Assembly: GCA_019347585.1 (NCBI GenBank)
Contig: JAHWLC010000074.1
Coordinates: 1-5,931 of the forward strand
Length of the DNA: 5,931 nt
Source of the DNA: Actinomycetota bacterium
GTDB lineage: Bacteria > Actinomycetota > Acidimicrobiia > Spongiisociales > ZC4RG35
Reading direction: 5' to 3'
Shown here: one piece after another, positions 1-5,931 of the stretch
Position numbering within the stretch: the first letter of the stretch is position 1
How the letters are laid out: every line of letters starts with the position of its first letter
Notes under the pieces: generated by a model
Database searches by the model: none
Seen by the model: only the letters and a program-made list of their open reading frames with translations
Told to the model about the DNA's origin: nothing
Program-made: the position numbers and the translations under genes

Positions 1-1809
1 GACCTCGACCCCAAGCGGTTCCCGGAGCGGGCGATGAAGGCGGTCATCTCCAAAGCCAAGAACGAGCTGGTCGACTACGAATCGTTCGCCGACCAGGGTG
101 AGGGCTTCTTCCACGAGCAGGTGGCCGACATCTACCGGCTCTACCAGCAGAGACTGGTGGAAGCCTCGGCGATGGACTTCGACGATCTGCTGATGGTCAC
201 CGTGGAGCTGTTCGCCGCCTTCCCCACCGTCCTCGGCGAGTACCAGGATCGGTTCCGCTATGTCCTCGTCGACGAGTACCAGGACACCAACCGGGCGCAG
301 TACATGCTGGTCAAGCAGCTCACCGCCTCCCATCGCAACCTGTGCGTCGTGGGGGACTCCGACCAGTCCATCTACAAGTTCCGGGGCGCCGACATCCGCA
401 ACATCAGGGATTTCGAGAAGGACTATCCCGACGCCAGGGTCATCGTCCTCGAGCAGAACTACCGCTCCACCGAGACCATTCTCGAGGCGGCCAACTCGGT
501 GATCGCCCACAACACGAGACGGACTCCGAAGAACCTCTGGTCGGACCGGGGGGAGGGGGTTCCCATTCTTCGCTACGAGGCCGAGGACGAGCACGACGAG
601 GCGGGGTTCGCCGTCGACGAGATCGAGCGGCTCCAGGCGGAGGGCTACAACCTCGGCGATATCGCCGTTTTCTACCGGACCAATGCGATGTCCCGTGTAA
701 TCGAGGACGTGTTCGTGAGGAGAGGCGTCCCCTACACCGTGGTCGGATCGGTCAAGTTCTACGACCGCAAGGAGGTCAAGGACGCCGTTGCCTACCTGAA
801 GACCCTGGTCAACCCGTCTGACGAGGTCTCGGTGAAGAGGATCATCAACGAGCCCCGCCGTGGGATCGGATCGACCACGGTGGCCCATGTCGACCGGTTC
901 GCCCAGGCCAACCGGCTCCCCTTCTTCGAAGCGCTCCGCCACCCCGCCGAGATCCCCCAGCTCAACGCACGGGCCGTTAACGCGGTGGGCGAGTTCGTGG
1001 CCCTCGTCGACCTGCTCGCCGAGAAGGCGGCCGCCGGCGGCGTCACCGAGGCCGTTTCCGCAGTGCTCTCCGACACCAGGATGCTGGCCAACCTGGAGGC
1101 GGAGAAGACCGTGGAGGCCATGGGCCGTGTCGAGAACCTGCGGGAGCTGCTCAGCGTCGCCACCGAGTTCGAGAGCTCCAACGAGGGGGCTGTCATCGGC
1201 GACGAGGAGTTCGACGGGATGGGCAACACCCGCCGGCTCGAGCTCTTCCTCGAGTCCACCGCCCTCGTCGCCGACATCGACGAATGGGAGGAGGGGGCCG
1301 GCGCCGCCACCCTGATGACGCTGCACACCGCAAAGGGGCTCGAGTTCCCCGTGGTGTTCATCGTGGGGATGGAGGATGGTGTCTTCCCCCACATGCGGTC
1401 GCTGGGCGATCCCGACGAGCTCGAGGAGGAGCGCCGTCTCGCCTATGTAGGCATCACCCGTGCCCAGGACCGCCTCTACCTCACCTCCGCCTCGAGCCGG
1501 CTGCTGTTCGGCGGATCGTCGTACAACCCTCCCTCACGGTTCCTCCAGGAGGTCCCCGACCGTCTGGTCACCAAAGCGGGGAAGCGGGAGAGGAGGTCGG
1601 CGGCGGACCGCGCCGCGGCCCATGGCCCGAGGACCAGCGTCGCCCCCGACCAGATCGAGCCCGGCGACCGGGTCCGGCACGACAAGTGGGGGTTGGGCAC
1701 GGTGCGGGAGGTGATCGGGACGGGCGACCGGGCCGAGGCCGAGGTCATGTTCGACACTCGGGGCAAGAAGAGGCTGCTGCTCGCCTGGGCACCCCTGGAA
1801 CGGGCCTAG
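1..1809 (+). CDS. pcrA: ATP-dependent DNA helicase PcrA/UvrD1 (superfamily 1A), 5' end missing
   Basis: 3'-5' translocating DNA helicase of nucleotide-excision repair and fork maintenance. The reading frame is open from base 1, and the first residues (DLDPKRFPERA, then SKAKNELVD) match the 1B domain of PcrA, so the gene begins upstream; the ATG at 34 is internal. 602 residues are visible. Counted from base 1, they show motif II DEYQDT (91-96, Walker B), motif III GDSDQSIYKFRGAD (118-131), motif IV QNYRST, motif V LMTLHTAKG (438-446) and motif VI with YVGITRA (482-488; arginine finger R487). The Walker A motif and motif Ia lie outside the window, which fits about 130-170 missing residues in a family of about 720-800. 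The tail (GDRVRHDKWGLGTV, from residue 555) is the Tudor-like domain that binds RNA polymerase in PcrA/UvrD; this separates it from RecB- or AdnAB-type helicases. The stop interlocks with that of the convergent transaldolase gene. Nothing looks broken. Confidence 0.95.
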   Translation, partial: DLDPKRFPERAMKAVISKAKNELVDYESFADQGEGFFHEQVADIYRLYQQRLVEASAMDFDDLLMVTVELFAAFPTVLGEYQDRFRYVLVDEYQDTNRAQYMLVKQLTASHRNLCVVGDSDQSIYKFRGADIRNIRDFEKDYPDARVIVLEQNYRSTETILEAANSVIAHNTRRTPKNLWSDRGEGVPILRYEAEDEHDEAGFAVDEIERLQAEGYNLGDIAVFYRTNAMSRVIEDVFVRRGVPYTVVGSVKFYDRKEVKDAVAYLKTLVNPSDEVSVKRIINEPRRGIGSTTVAHVDRFAQANRLPFFEALRHPAEIPQLNARAVNAVGEFVALVDLLAEKAAAGGVTEAVSAVLSDTRMLANLEAEKTVEAMGRVENLRELLSVATEFESSNEGAVIGDEEFDGMGNTRRLELFLESTALVADIDEWEEGAGAATLMTLHTAKGLEFPVVFIVGMEDGVFPHMRSLGDPDELEEERRLAYVGITRAQDRLYLTSASSRLLFGGSSYNPPSRFLQEVPDRLVTKAGKRERRSAADRAAAHGPRTSVAPDQIEPGDRVRHDKWGLGTVREVIGTGDRAEAEVMFDTRGKKRLLLAWAPLERA

Positions 1810-1814
1810 GCCCG
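1801..1814. repeat. 14-bp perfect palindrome holding both convergent stop codons
   Basis: CGGGCCTAGGCCCG reads the same on both strands. Its centre CTAG (1806-1809) supplies the TAG of the helicase gene on + (1807-1809) and the TAG of the transaldolase gene on - (1808-1806). Read as RNA from either side it can fold into a 5-bp GC stem with a CTAG loop. No run of T follows on either strand, so a classical intrinsic terminator is not supported. A U-tract-less actinobacterial terminator or a chance effect of the shared stop remain possible. Confidence 0.6.
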
Positions 1815-2912
1815 GCCTTCCTGTTCGATCCCGTCGAGTAGCTCCTGCCAGCTGGCGGCGAACTTCTCCACGCCTTCCCGCTCGAGGGTGTCGACCACGT
1901 CGTCGTAGTCGACGCCTGCCTCCTCGAGACGGTCAAGGGTCTCCTTTGCCTCGGCCATGTCGGCCGGGGTGAACGGCTGGGGCTCGGGGTCGCCGTGGTC
2001 CTGGTAGGCATCGATGGTCTCCAGGGGCATCGTGTTCACGGTGTGTGGCGCCACCAGGCTCTCCACGTAGAGCAGGTCGGAGTAGTCGGGGTTCTTGGTC
2101 GAGGTCGAGGCCCAAAGCGGGAACTGGGGGCGCCCACCCTTGGAGGCGAGACGCCCGAACCCGGTGGAGGCGAACTCGTGGAGGAATCGCTCGTAGGCCA
2201 CCCGTGCGTTGGCGATCGCCGTGGTGCCTCTGAGGTCGAGGGCCTCGGGCGTCCCGATCTCCTCGAGTCTGCGGTCCACCTCGGTGTCGAAACGGGACAC
2301 GAAGAACGACGCCACCGAGAACACGGTGCCCGGATCGCCCCCGTTCTCGTAGAAGTGCTGCAGCCCGGAGACGTAGGCGTCCATGACCTCCCCGTACCGC
2401 TCCAGGGAGAAAGTGAGGGTCACGTTGATCGAGATCCCCTCTCCGATGAGGCTGCGGATGGCAGGGATCCCCTCCGGAGTCGCCGGCACCTTGACCAGGA
2501 GGTTGGGCCGGTTGATCCGCTTCACCCAGTCCCGCGCCTCGGCCACCGTGGCCTCGGTATCGGCGGCGAGGTCGGGCGAGACCTCCACCGAGACGTATCC
2601 GTCGAGACCCTCGCTCTCCTGGTGGACCCGGGCCAACGCGTCACAGGCGCGCTGGATGTCCTCGGTCATCAGGCGCTTGGCGATCTCCTCGGTGTCGAGG
2701 CCGGCGGATCTCAGCTCGGCGAGCTCCTCGTCGTAGTCGTCGGTGCCTGCGATGGCCTTCTCGAAGATGGTGGGGTTGGAGGTGACCCCCCGGATGCCGT
2801 CCTCTTCGATGCGCCGCTCCAGCTCGCCCTCGTCGAGCATGCGCCGGGAGATCTGGTCGGACCAGATGGAGACTCCTGCGTCGGCGAGACCGTGGAGGTT
2901 GGATTTGGCCAT
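1806..2912 (-). CDS. tal: Transaldolase (long actinobacterial-type)
   Basis: Cytoplasmic enzyme of the non-oxidative pentose phosphate pathway. It moves a dihydroxyacetone unit between sedoheptulose-7-phosphate and glyceraldehyde-3-phosphate, giving erythrose-4-phosphate and fructose-6-phosphate. The 368-aa product has the family's landmarks: WSDQ with D19, TSNPTIF with N46, VSVEVSP with E110, the Schiff-base lysine in NLLVKVPAT (K141), NVTLTFS (T165) and the late stretch KNPDYSDLLYVESL, VAPHTVNTMP (residues 274-296). Length fits the roughly 370-aa form of Actinobacteria and Cyanobacteria rather than the 210-220-aa fructose-6-phosphate aldolase-like form. It is not fused to glucose-6-phosphate isomerase. 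The ATG at 2912 has only a weak GGGG upstream, but a TANNNT box sits 6 nt before it, so the mRNA may be leaderless. It is divergent from the mutase-sucCD operon and convergent with the helicase gene. All catalytic residues are present. Confidence 0.96.
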   Translation of the reverse strand: MAKSNLHGLADAGVSIWSDQISRRMLDEGELERRIEEDGIRGVTSNPTIFEKAIAGTDDYDEELAELRSAGLDTEEIAKRLMTEDIQRACDALARVHQESEGLDGYVSVEVSPDLAADTEATVAEARDWVKRINRPNLLVKVPATPEGIPAIRSLIGEGISINVTLTFSLERYGEVMDAYVSGLQHFYENGGDPGTVFSVASFFVSRFDTEVDRRLEEIGTPEALDLRGTTAIANARVAYERFLHEFASTGFGRLASKGGRPQFPLWASTSTKNPDYSDLLYVESLVAPHTVNTMPLETIDAYQDHGDPEPQPFTPADMAEAKETLDRLEEAGVDYDDVVDTLEREGVEKFAASWQELLDGIEQEGRA

Positions 2913-2918
2913 GACCCC

Positions 2919-2924
2919 AGGGTA
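2919..2924 (-). promoter_or_regulatory. Candidate -10 box (TACCCT) for leaderless tal mRNA
   Basis: On the minus strand TACCCT fits the actinobacterial TANNNT -10 pattern, and exactly six bases separate it from the A of the tal ATG. Transcription would therefore start at or next to the start codon, as in leaderless actinobacterial mRNAs. No convincing -35 hexamer is seen (CGGACT at 2947-2942 is the 17-bp-spaced candidate). This is a pattern match only; such short boxes occur by chance. Confidence 0.4.
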
Positions 2925-2949
2925 GGGGCTGCGCCGGGATGAGTCCGCG

Positions 2950-2992
2950 GGCTACCGGATCGGGGGCGCTAGTAGCCTCGGCGATCCCCGAT
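2950..2992 (+). promoter_or_regulatory. Candidate promoter and operator region of the mutase-sucCD operon
   Basis: TAGCCT at 2973-2978 fits a TANNNT -10 box and would start transcription about 5-7 bases before the ATG at 2991. Two inverted repeats overlie it. GGCTAC (2950-2955) pairs with GTAGCC (2972-2977) across 16 bases, with its arms where the -35 and -10 elements would be. ATCGGGG (2959-2965) pairs with CCCCGAT (2986-2992) across 20 bases, with its right arm over the start codon. This would suit a regulator that blocks polymerase, but both arms are short and GC-rich, so chance is a real alternative. Confidence 0.35.
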
Positions 2993-3398
2993 GCCACGAC
3001 GAATCCTCATCGCGAAGCCAGGGCTCGACGGGCACGATCGCGGCGCCAAGGTCATCGCCAGGGCGTTGCGCGATGCCGGTTTCGAGGTGATCTACTCGGG
3101 CCTACACCAGACCCCGGCTCAGATCGCCGAGACTGCGGTGCAGGAGGACGTCGACGCCGTCGGCCTCTCCTCGCTCTCCGGGGCACACCGCACCCTGTTT
3201 CCCCAGGTCGTGGAGGAGCTGGCCGGCCGTGGCGTCTCCGATATCGTGGTCTTCGGCGGTGGGGTGATCCCCGACGGCGACATCGATTATCTGTCCGAGG
3301 CGGGCATCGCCCGCATCTTCACTCCCGGCGCACCGCTTTCCGAGATAACGGCTTGGGTTGACGGGAACGTCGCCGGCCGGGTTGATCCAATCGACTAG
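2991..3398 (+). CDS. Stand-alone cobalamin-binding subunit of a methylmalonyl-CoA mutase-type enzyme
   Basis: This 135-aa protein is essentially just the B12-binding Rossmann-like domain that forms the C-terminus of methylmalonyl-CoA mutase. It shows DGHDRG (residues 13-18), the DxHxxG signature whose H15 is the lower axial cobalt ligand in base-off/His-on binding, followed by [17 protein letters not shown]. It also has the conserved SSLSG (60-64) and GGGVIPDGD (89-97), which contact the corrin and nucleotide tail. In two-subunit mutases this small chain partners with a catalytic TIM-barrel chain of about 520-560 aa, which is not in this window. An in-frame TAG at 2973, with no start codon after it, makes ATG 2991 the first possible start. 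There is no Shine-Dalgarno sequence, so translation is probably from a leaderless or very short leader. It lies 13 bp ahead of sucC, which fits production and use of succinyl-CoA. It could instead serve a related acyl-CoA mutase, such as an isobutyryl- or hydroxyisobutyryl-CoA mutase. Confidence 0.88.
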   Translation: MPRRILIAKPGLDGHDRGAKVIARALRDAGFEVIYSGLHQTPAQIAETAVQEDVDAVGLSSLSGAHRTLFPQVVEELAGRGVSDIVVFGGGVIPDGDIDYLSEAGIARIFTPGAPLSEITAWVDGNVAGRVDPID

Positions 3399-3399
3399 G

Positions 3400-3406
3400 A
3401 AAGGAG
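3400..3406 (+). promoter_or_regulatory. Ribosome binding site that sets the sucC TTG start
   Basis: AAAGGAG lies five bases before the TTG at 3412 and just after the stop of the preceding gene (3396-3398). It is the strongest Shine-Dalgarno sequence in the window and supports TTG rather than the upstream ATG at 3358 as the sucC start. Confidence 0.8.
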
Positions 3407-3411
3407 CTCCA

Positions 3412-4653
3412 TTGAAGATTCATGAGCACCAGGCCAAGCAGCTCTTGGCTGCCCGGGGGATCCCGGTGCCCGCGGGCCAGGTGGCCAGGTCGGTCGAGGA
3501 GGCGGCTGCCGCGGTTCGACCCCTCATCGAGGAGTCCAACAACCCGGTGGTCGTCCTCAAGGCGCAGATCCACGCCGGTGGGAGGGGCAAGGGGAGCTTC
3601 GAGGAGCATCGCGGATTGCGCGGGGTCAACGTGATCACCGAGGGCATCGAGGGCGGCCCGGCCGCAGCCGAGGAGAAGGTGCGCCGGCTCTCCAAGAAGA
3701 TGCTGGGGAGCACCCTGGTCACGGTGCAGACCGGGGAGGAGGGGAAGACCGTCAACCGGCTCTACCTGGAGCAGGGAGTGGACATCGCCACAGAGCTCTA
3801 CCTGGCGATCCTCCTCGACCGGGCCCGATCCCGCAACATCGTGATGGCATCCACCGAAGGCGGCGTGGAGATCGAGAAGGTGGCCGAGGAGACCCCGGAG
3901 AAGATCATCAGGGCGGAGATCGACCCAGCCATCGGTCTCGCCCAGTTCCAGGCGAACGAGCTGGCCCATGGTCTCGGTCTGGAGGGAGAGGTGGCCCGCA
4001 ACTTCCAGAGGTTCGTCAAGGCGCTGGCCGCGGCGGCCACCGAGCTCGACGCCGACCTCATCGAGATCAATCCCCTCGTCGTCACCGGGTCGGGCAAGGT
4101 CATGGCCCTCGACGCGAAGATGTCGTTCGACGACAACGCCCTGTTCCGTCATCCGGAGATCGCCGAGATGAGAGACGAGAGCGAGGAGGATCCGGCGGAG
4201 GTCGCCGCTAAGAATGCCGGGCTCAGCTACATCAAGCTCGACGGCAAAATAGGGTGCATGGTCAACGGCGCGGGCCTCGCCATGGCGACCATGGACATCA
4301 TCAAGCTCTACGGCTCGGAGCCCGCCAACTTCCTCGACGTCGGCGGCGGCGCCACCAAGGAGAAGGTGACGGAGGCGTTCAAGATCATCACCTCCGACCC
4401 GAAGGTGAAGGGCATCCTGGTCAACATCTTCGGCGGCATCATGCGCTGCGACGTCATCGCCGAGGGCGTGGTCGCCGCCGTCAAGGAGGTCGGGCTGAAG
4501 GTGCCGCTGGTCGTGCGCCTGGAGGGCACGAACGTCGAGCGCGGCAAGCAGATACTGAACGAGTCGGGCCTCGACGTGGTCAACGCCGACAGCCTGCTCG
4601 ACGGCGCCGAGAAGATCCTGGAGCTGACAGCTCCAGCGGACGGAGCACTGTGA
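3412..4653 (+). CDS. sucC: Succinyl-CoA synthetase (ADP/GDP-forming) beta subunit
   Basis: Beta chain of the TCA-cycle enzyme that makes succinate plus ATP or GTP from succinyl-CoA; it carries the ATP-grasp nucleotide site and the succinate site. The TTG start gives 413 aa beginning [12 protein letters not shown], the usual SucC N-terminus, with a good RBS; the ATG at 3358 would add 18 unrelated residues and overlap the previous gene. Visible landmarks are K50, the IHAGGRGKG loop (53-61), LVTVQTG (102-108), [16 protein letters not shown] (147-162), IEINPL with N220, ALDAK with D234, [11 protein letters not shown] (281-291), [12 protein letters not shown] (307-318), [10 protein letters not shown] (338-347) and VVRLEGTN (367-374). 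It is about 25 aa longer than E. coli SucC, mostly from about 17 extra residues between GGRGK and LVTVQT (61-101), a form I associate more with Gram-negative enzymes than with the short mycobacterial one. Codon choice changes sharply near 4260. The stop overlaps the sucD start by 4 bp. Confidence 0.97.
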   Translation: MKIHEHQAKQLLAARGIPVPAGQVARSVEEAAAAVRPLIEESNNPVVVLKAQIHAGGRGKGSFEEHRGLRGVNVITEGIEGGPAAAEEKVRRLSKKMLGSTLVTVQTGEEGKTVNRLYLEQGVDIATELYLAILLDRARSRNIVMASTEGGVEIEKVAEETPEKIIRAEIDPAIGLAQFQANELAHGLGLEGEVARNFQRFVKALAAAATELDADLIEINPLVVTGSGKVMALDAKMSFDDNALFRHPEIAEMRDESEEDPAEVAAKNAGLSYIKLDGKIGCMVNGAGLAMATMDIIKLYGSEPANFLDVGGGATKEKVTEAFKIITSDPKVKGILVNIFGGIMRCDVIAEGVVAAVKEVGLKVPLVVRLEGTNVERGKQILNESGLDVVNADSLLDGAEKILELTAPADGAL

Positions 4654-5573
4654 GCATCCTCGTCGACAAGAGCACCAGGGTGCTGGTCCAGGGCCTGGGC
4701 AACACCGGCGAGTTCCACACCGACAAGGCCATCGCCTACGGCACCCAGATGGTGGCCGGAGTCCATCCCACCAAAGCCGGCACCACCTTCCATTTCGAGG
4801 GCGAGACCGACCATTCCGGGGTCCCGGGCCGCGACGATACCTACTCGACGGACCTCCCGGTCTTCGCCACGGTCAAGGAGGCGGTCGCCGAGACCGGCGC
4901 CAATGCCTCGGTCATCTACGTCCCGCCCCCGTTCGCGGCAGACGCCATCATGGAGGCGGCCGCAGCCGGGCTCGACCTGGTGGTGGCCATCACCGAGGGC
5001 ATACCCGTCGCGGACATGATCACCGTCAAGCGCTACTTGGAGGGGAAGCCGGGCCGGCTCATCGGACCCAACTGCCCCGGCGTGATCACCCCGGGAGAGT
5101 GCAAGATCGGGATCATGCCCGGCTACATCCACCAGCGGGGAAAGGTGGGAGTCATCTCCCGGTCGGGGACCCTCACCTACGAGGCGGTGCACCAGCTCAC
5201 CGGGCTCGGGCTGGGTCAGACCACCGCAGTCGGCATTGGAGGTGACCCGGTCAACGGGACCAGCTTCGTCGATGTGCTCCGGCTGTTCGAACACGACGAG
5301 GAGACCGAGGGAGTGATCATGATCGGTGAGATCGGAGGCACCGCCGAGGAAGAGGCGGCGGAGGTCGTCGCCAAGGAGATGTCCAAGCCGGTGGCCGGGT
5401 TCATCGCCGGGACCACCGCTCCCGCCGGGAAGCGGATGGGTCACGCCGGAGCCATCGTCTCCGGGGGAAAGGGCACCGCCGAGGCCAAGATCGAGGCGAT
5501 GAACGACGCCGGGATCGTGGTCGCCGACACACCATCGGGGATGGGCGAGGCGATGCGTCGTGCTCTGGGCTGA
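4650..5573 (+). CDS. sucD: Succinyl-CoA synthetase alpha subunit, with atypical N-terminal domain
   Basis: Alpha chain that binds CoA and carries the phosphohistidine of succinyl-CoA synthetase. The GTG start overlaps the sucC stop as GTGA, implying translational coupling; GGAG at 4642-4645 precedes it. The 307-aa product starts [15 protein letters not shown] and contains ITEGIP (114-119), [20 protein letters not shown] (139-158; C142), [11 protein letters not shown] (170-180), GIGGDPVNG (195-203), MIGEIGG (224-230; E226) and [10 protein letters not shown] (260-269), where H265 is the residue phosphorylated in the reaction. Two departures from E. coli SucD (289 aa) are visible. The CoA-binding glycine loop reads GLGNTGEFH (15-23), one residue shorter than GFTGSQGTFH. 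Between GTT (44-46) and LPVF (69-72) lie 22 residues where E. coli has three. Together these account for the extra length. The catalytic part is intact, so the enzyme is very likely active. Confidence 0.97.
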   Translation: MSILVDKSTRVLVQGLGNTGEFHTDKAIAYGTQMVAGVHPTKAGTTFHFEGETDHSGVPGRDDTYSTDLPVFATVKEAVAETGANASVIYVPPPFAADAIMEAAAAGLDLVVAITEGIPVADMITVKRYLEGKPGRLIGPNCPGVITPGECKIGIMPGYIHQRGKVGVISRSGTLTYEAVHQLTGLGLGQTTAVGIGGDPVNGTSFVDVLRLFEHDEETEGVIMIGEIGGTAEEEAAEVVAKEMSKPVAGFIAGTTAPAGKRMGHAGAIVSGGKGTAEAKIEAMNDAGIVVADTPSGMGEAMRRALG

Positions 5574-5931
5574 GAACCTCGCCTCCATCGAGTCGGAGGG
5601 GAGGAGGCTGGGGGAGGCGGCGAGCAGCGACCCCACCCGGCCGGTGCTCCAGTATCCCGGCTGGACTCTCTCCGATCTGGTCTCCCACACCGCGTCGATG
5701 CATGGTCGGACCATCCTCATCTGTAGGGACCTGCCCGTGGAGAGGATCTCGCCGCCCCGGCTGCCCGATGGCGAGGACCCGGTCCAGTGGTACGAGGAGA
5801 CGCTCGAGGAGATGCTGCAGGTTCTGGAGGTCGCAGACCCGGAGGCGCCGGTCTGGGCCTTCAGCTCCGTGCCGAACCTCGGCTTCTGGGAGAGAAGGAT
5901 GGTGATCGAGACCGGCATCCATCGCTGGGAC
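5560..5931 (+). CDS. Mycothiol-dependent maleylpyruvate isomerase (MDMPI/DinB-fold) family protein, 3' end missing
   Basis: The frame from GTG 5560 stays open to the window end (124 residues). It overlaps the sucD end by 14 bp and has GAGG at 5547-5550, nine bases upstream; no start codon occurs in this frame for about 50 bases upstream. The visible part fits the N-terminal four-helix metal-binding domain: a tryptophan before the first motif (W35), DLVSH (39-43), and ETGIHRWD at the window edge (117-124). H43, E117 and H121 match the His, Glu and His zinc ligands of the corynebacterial enzyme, including the E-x3-H spacing. The family uses mycothiol or binds metal in mostly uncharacterised reactions, so true maleylpyruvate isomerase activity cannot be claimed. 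The overlap with sucD suggests co-transcription, but no metabolic link is evident. The remaining domain lies beyond the window. Confidence 0.78.
   Translation, partial: MLWAENLASIESEGRRLGEAASSDPTRPVLQYPGWTLSDLVSHTASMHGRTILICRDLPVERISPPRLPDGEDPVQWYEETLEEMLQVLEVADPEAPVWAFSSVPNLGFWERRMVIETGIHRWD

Noticed and set aside
34..36. ATG 34 as start of the helicase
   Set aside because: The family match continues upstream to base 1, and the Walker A motif must be encoded before the window.
1797..1821. Rho-independent terminator between helicase and transaldolase
   Set aside because: A 5-bp GC stem is present but no T-tract follows on either strand, so it is reported only as a palindrome.
1995..2942. 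315-codon + strand open frame opposite transaldolase
   Set aside because: Mirror image of the transaldolase coding strand with no domain signature; transaldolase itself is unambiguous.
3358..3411. ATG 3358 as start of sucC
   Set aside because: It would add 18 residues unlike any SucC N-terminus, overlap the previous gene by 41 bp and ignore the strong RBS placed for TTG 3412.
3319..4152. 277-codon minus-strand open frame opposite sucC
   Set aside because: Composition artefact opposite a confidently identified gene.
5702..5905. 67-codon + strand open frame starting at ATG 5702
   Set aside because: Out of frame with the MDMPI-family frame that covers the same bases; Arg/Ser-rich translation typical of a shadow frame.
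4308..5918. Long open frame (536 codons) on the minus strand opposite sucC, sucD and the MDMPI gene
   Set aside because: The translation is low-complexity, has no recognisable motif and lies opposite well-supported genes. Long antisense frames are expected from GC-rich third positions.

Overview
This is a high-GC stretch of bacterial chromosome that is coding almost from end to end. It most likely comes from an actinobacterium-like organism. The clues are GC-rich third codon positions, frequent GTG/TTG starts, a UvrD1/PcrA helicase with a C-terminal Tudor-like tail, a long-form (about 370 aa) transaldolase, start codons with little or no Shine-Dalgarno sequence, and a fragment of a mycothiol-dependent maleylpyruvate-isomerase-family protein (mycothiol is an actinobacterial thiol). 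The genus cannot be told. No RNA genes, insertion sequences, CRISPR arrays or phage genes are visible.

Layout. Positions 1-1809 (+) hold the C-terminal four fifths or so of a PcrA/UvrD1 DNA helicase, cut off by the window start. Positions 1806-2912 (-) hold transaldolase, convergent with the helicase; the two TAG stops interlock inside a 14-bp perfect palindrome. A 78-bp divergent intergenic region (2913-2990) carries candidate promoters for both directions. From 2991 on, a compact + strand operon runs off the window: a stand-alone cobalamin-binding subunit of a methylmalonyl-CoA-mutase-type enzyme (2991-3398), sucC (3412-4653), sucD (4650-5573) and the N-terminal part of a MDMPI/DinB-fold protein (5560 to the window end). 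Gaps within the operon are 13, -4 and -14 bp.

How the genes fit together. Methylmalonyl-CoA mutase produces succinyl-CoA, and SucCD converts it to succinate with formation of ATP or GTP. The operon therefore reads as the exit of the propionyl-CoA/methylmalonyl-CoA route into the TCA cycle. The catalytic large mutase subunit is not in the window. Helicase (DNA repair) and transaldolase (pentose phosphate pathway) appear to be neighbours with no functional link.

I found no clear new biological system. The points most worth checking are an abrupt change in codon choice in the last third of sucC, an unusual SucD N-terminal domain (one residue missing from the CoA-binding glycine loop and about 19 extra residues shortly after), the stop-codon palindrome, and the paired inverted repeats over the operon promoter region.
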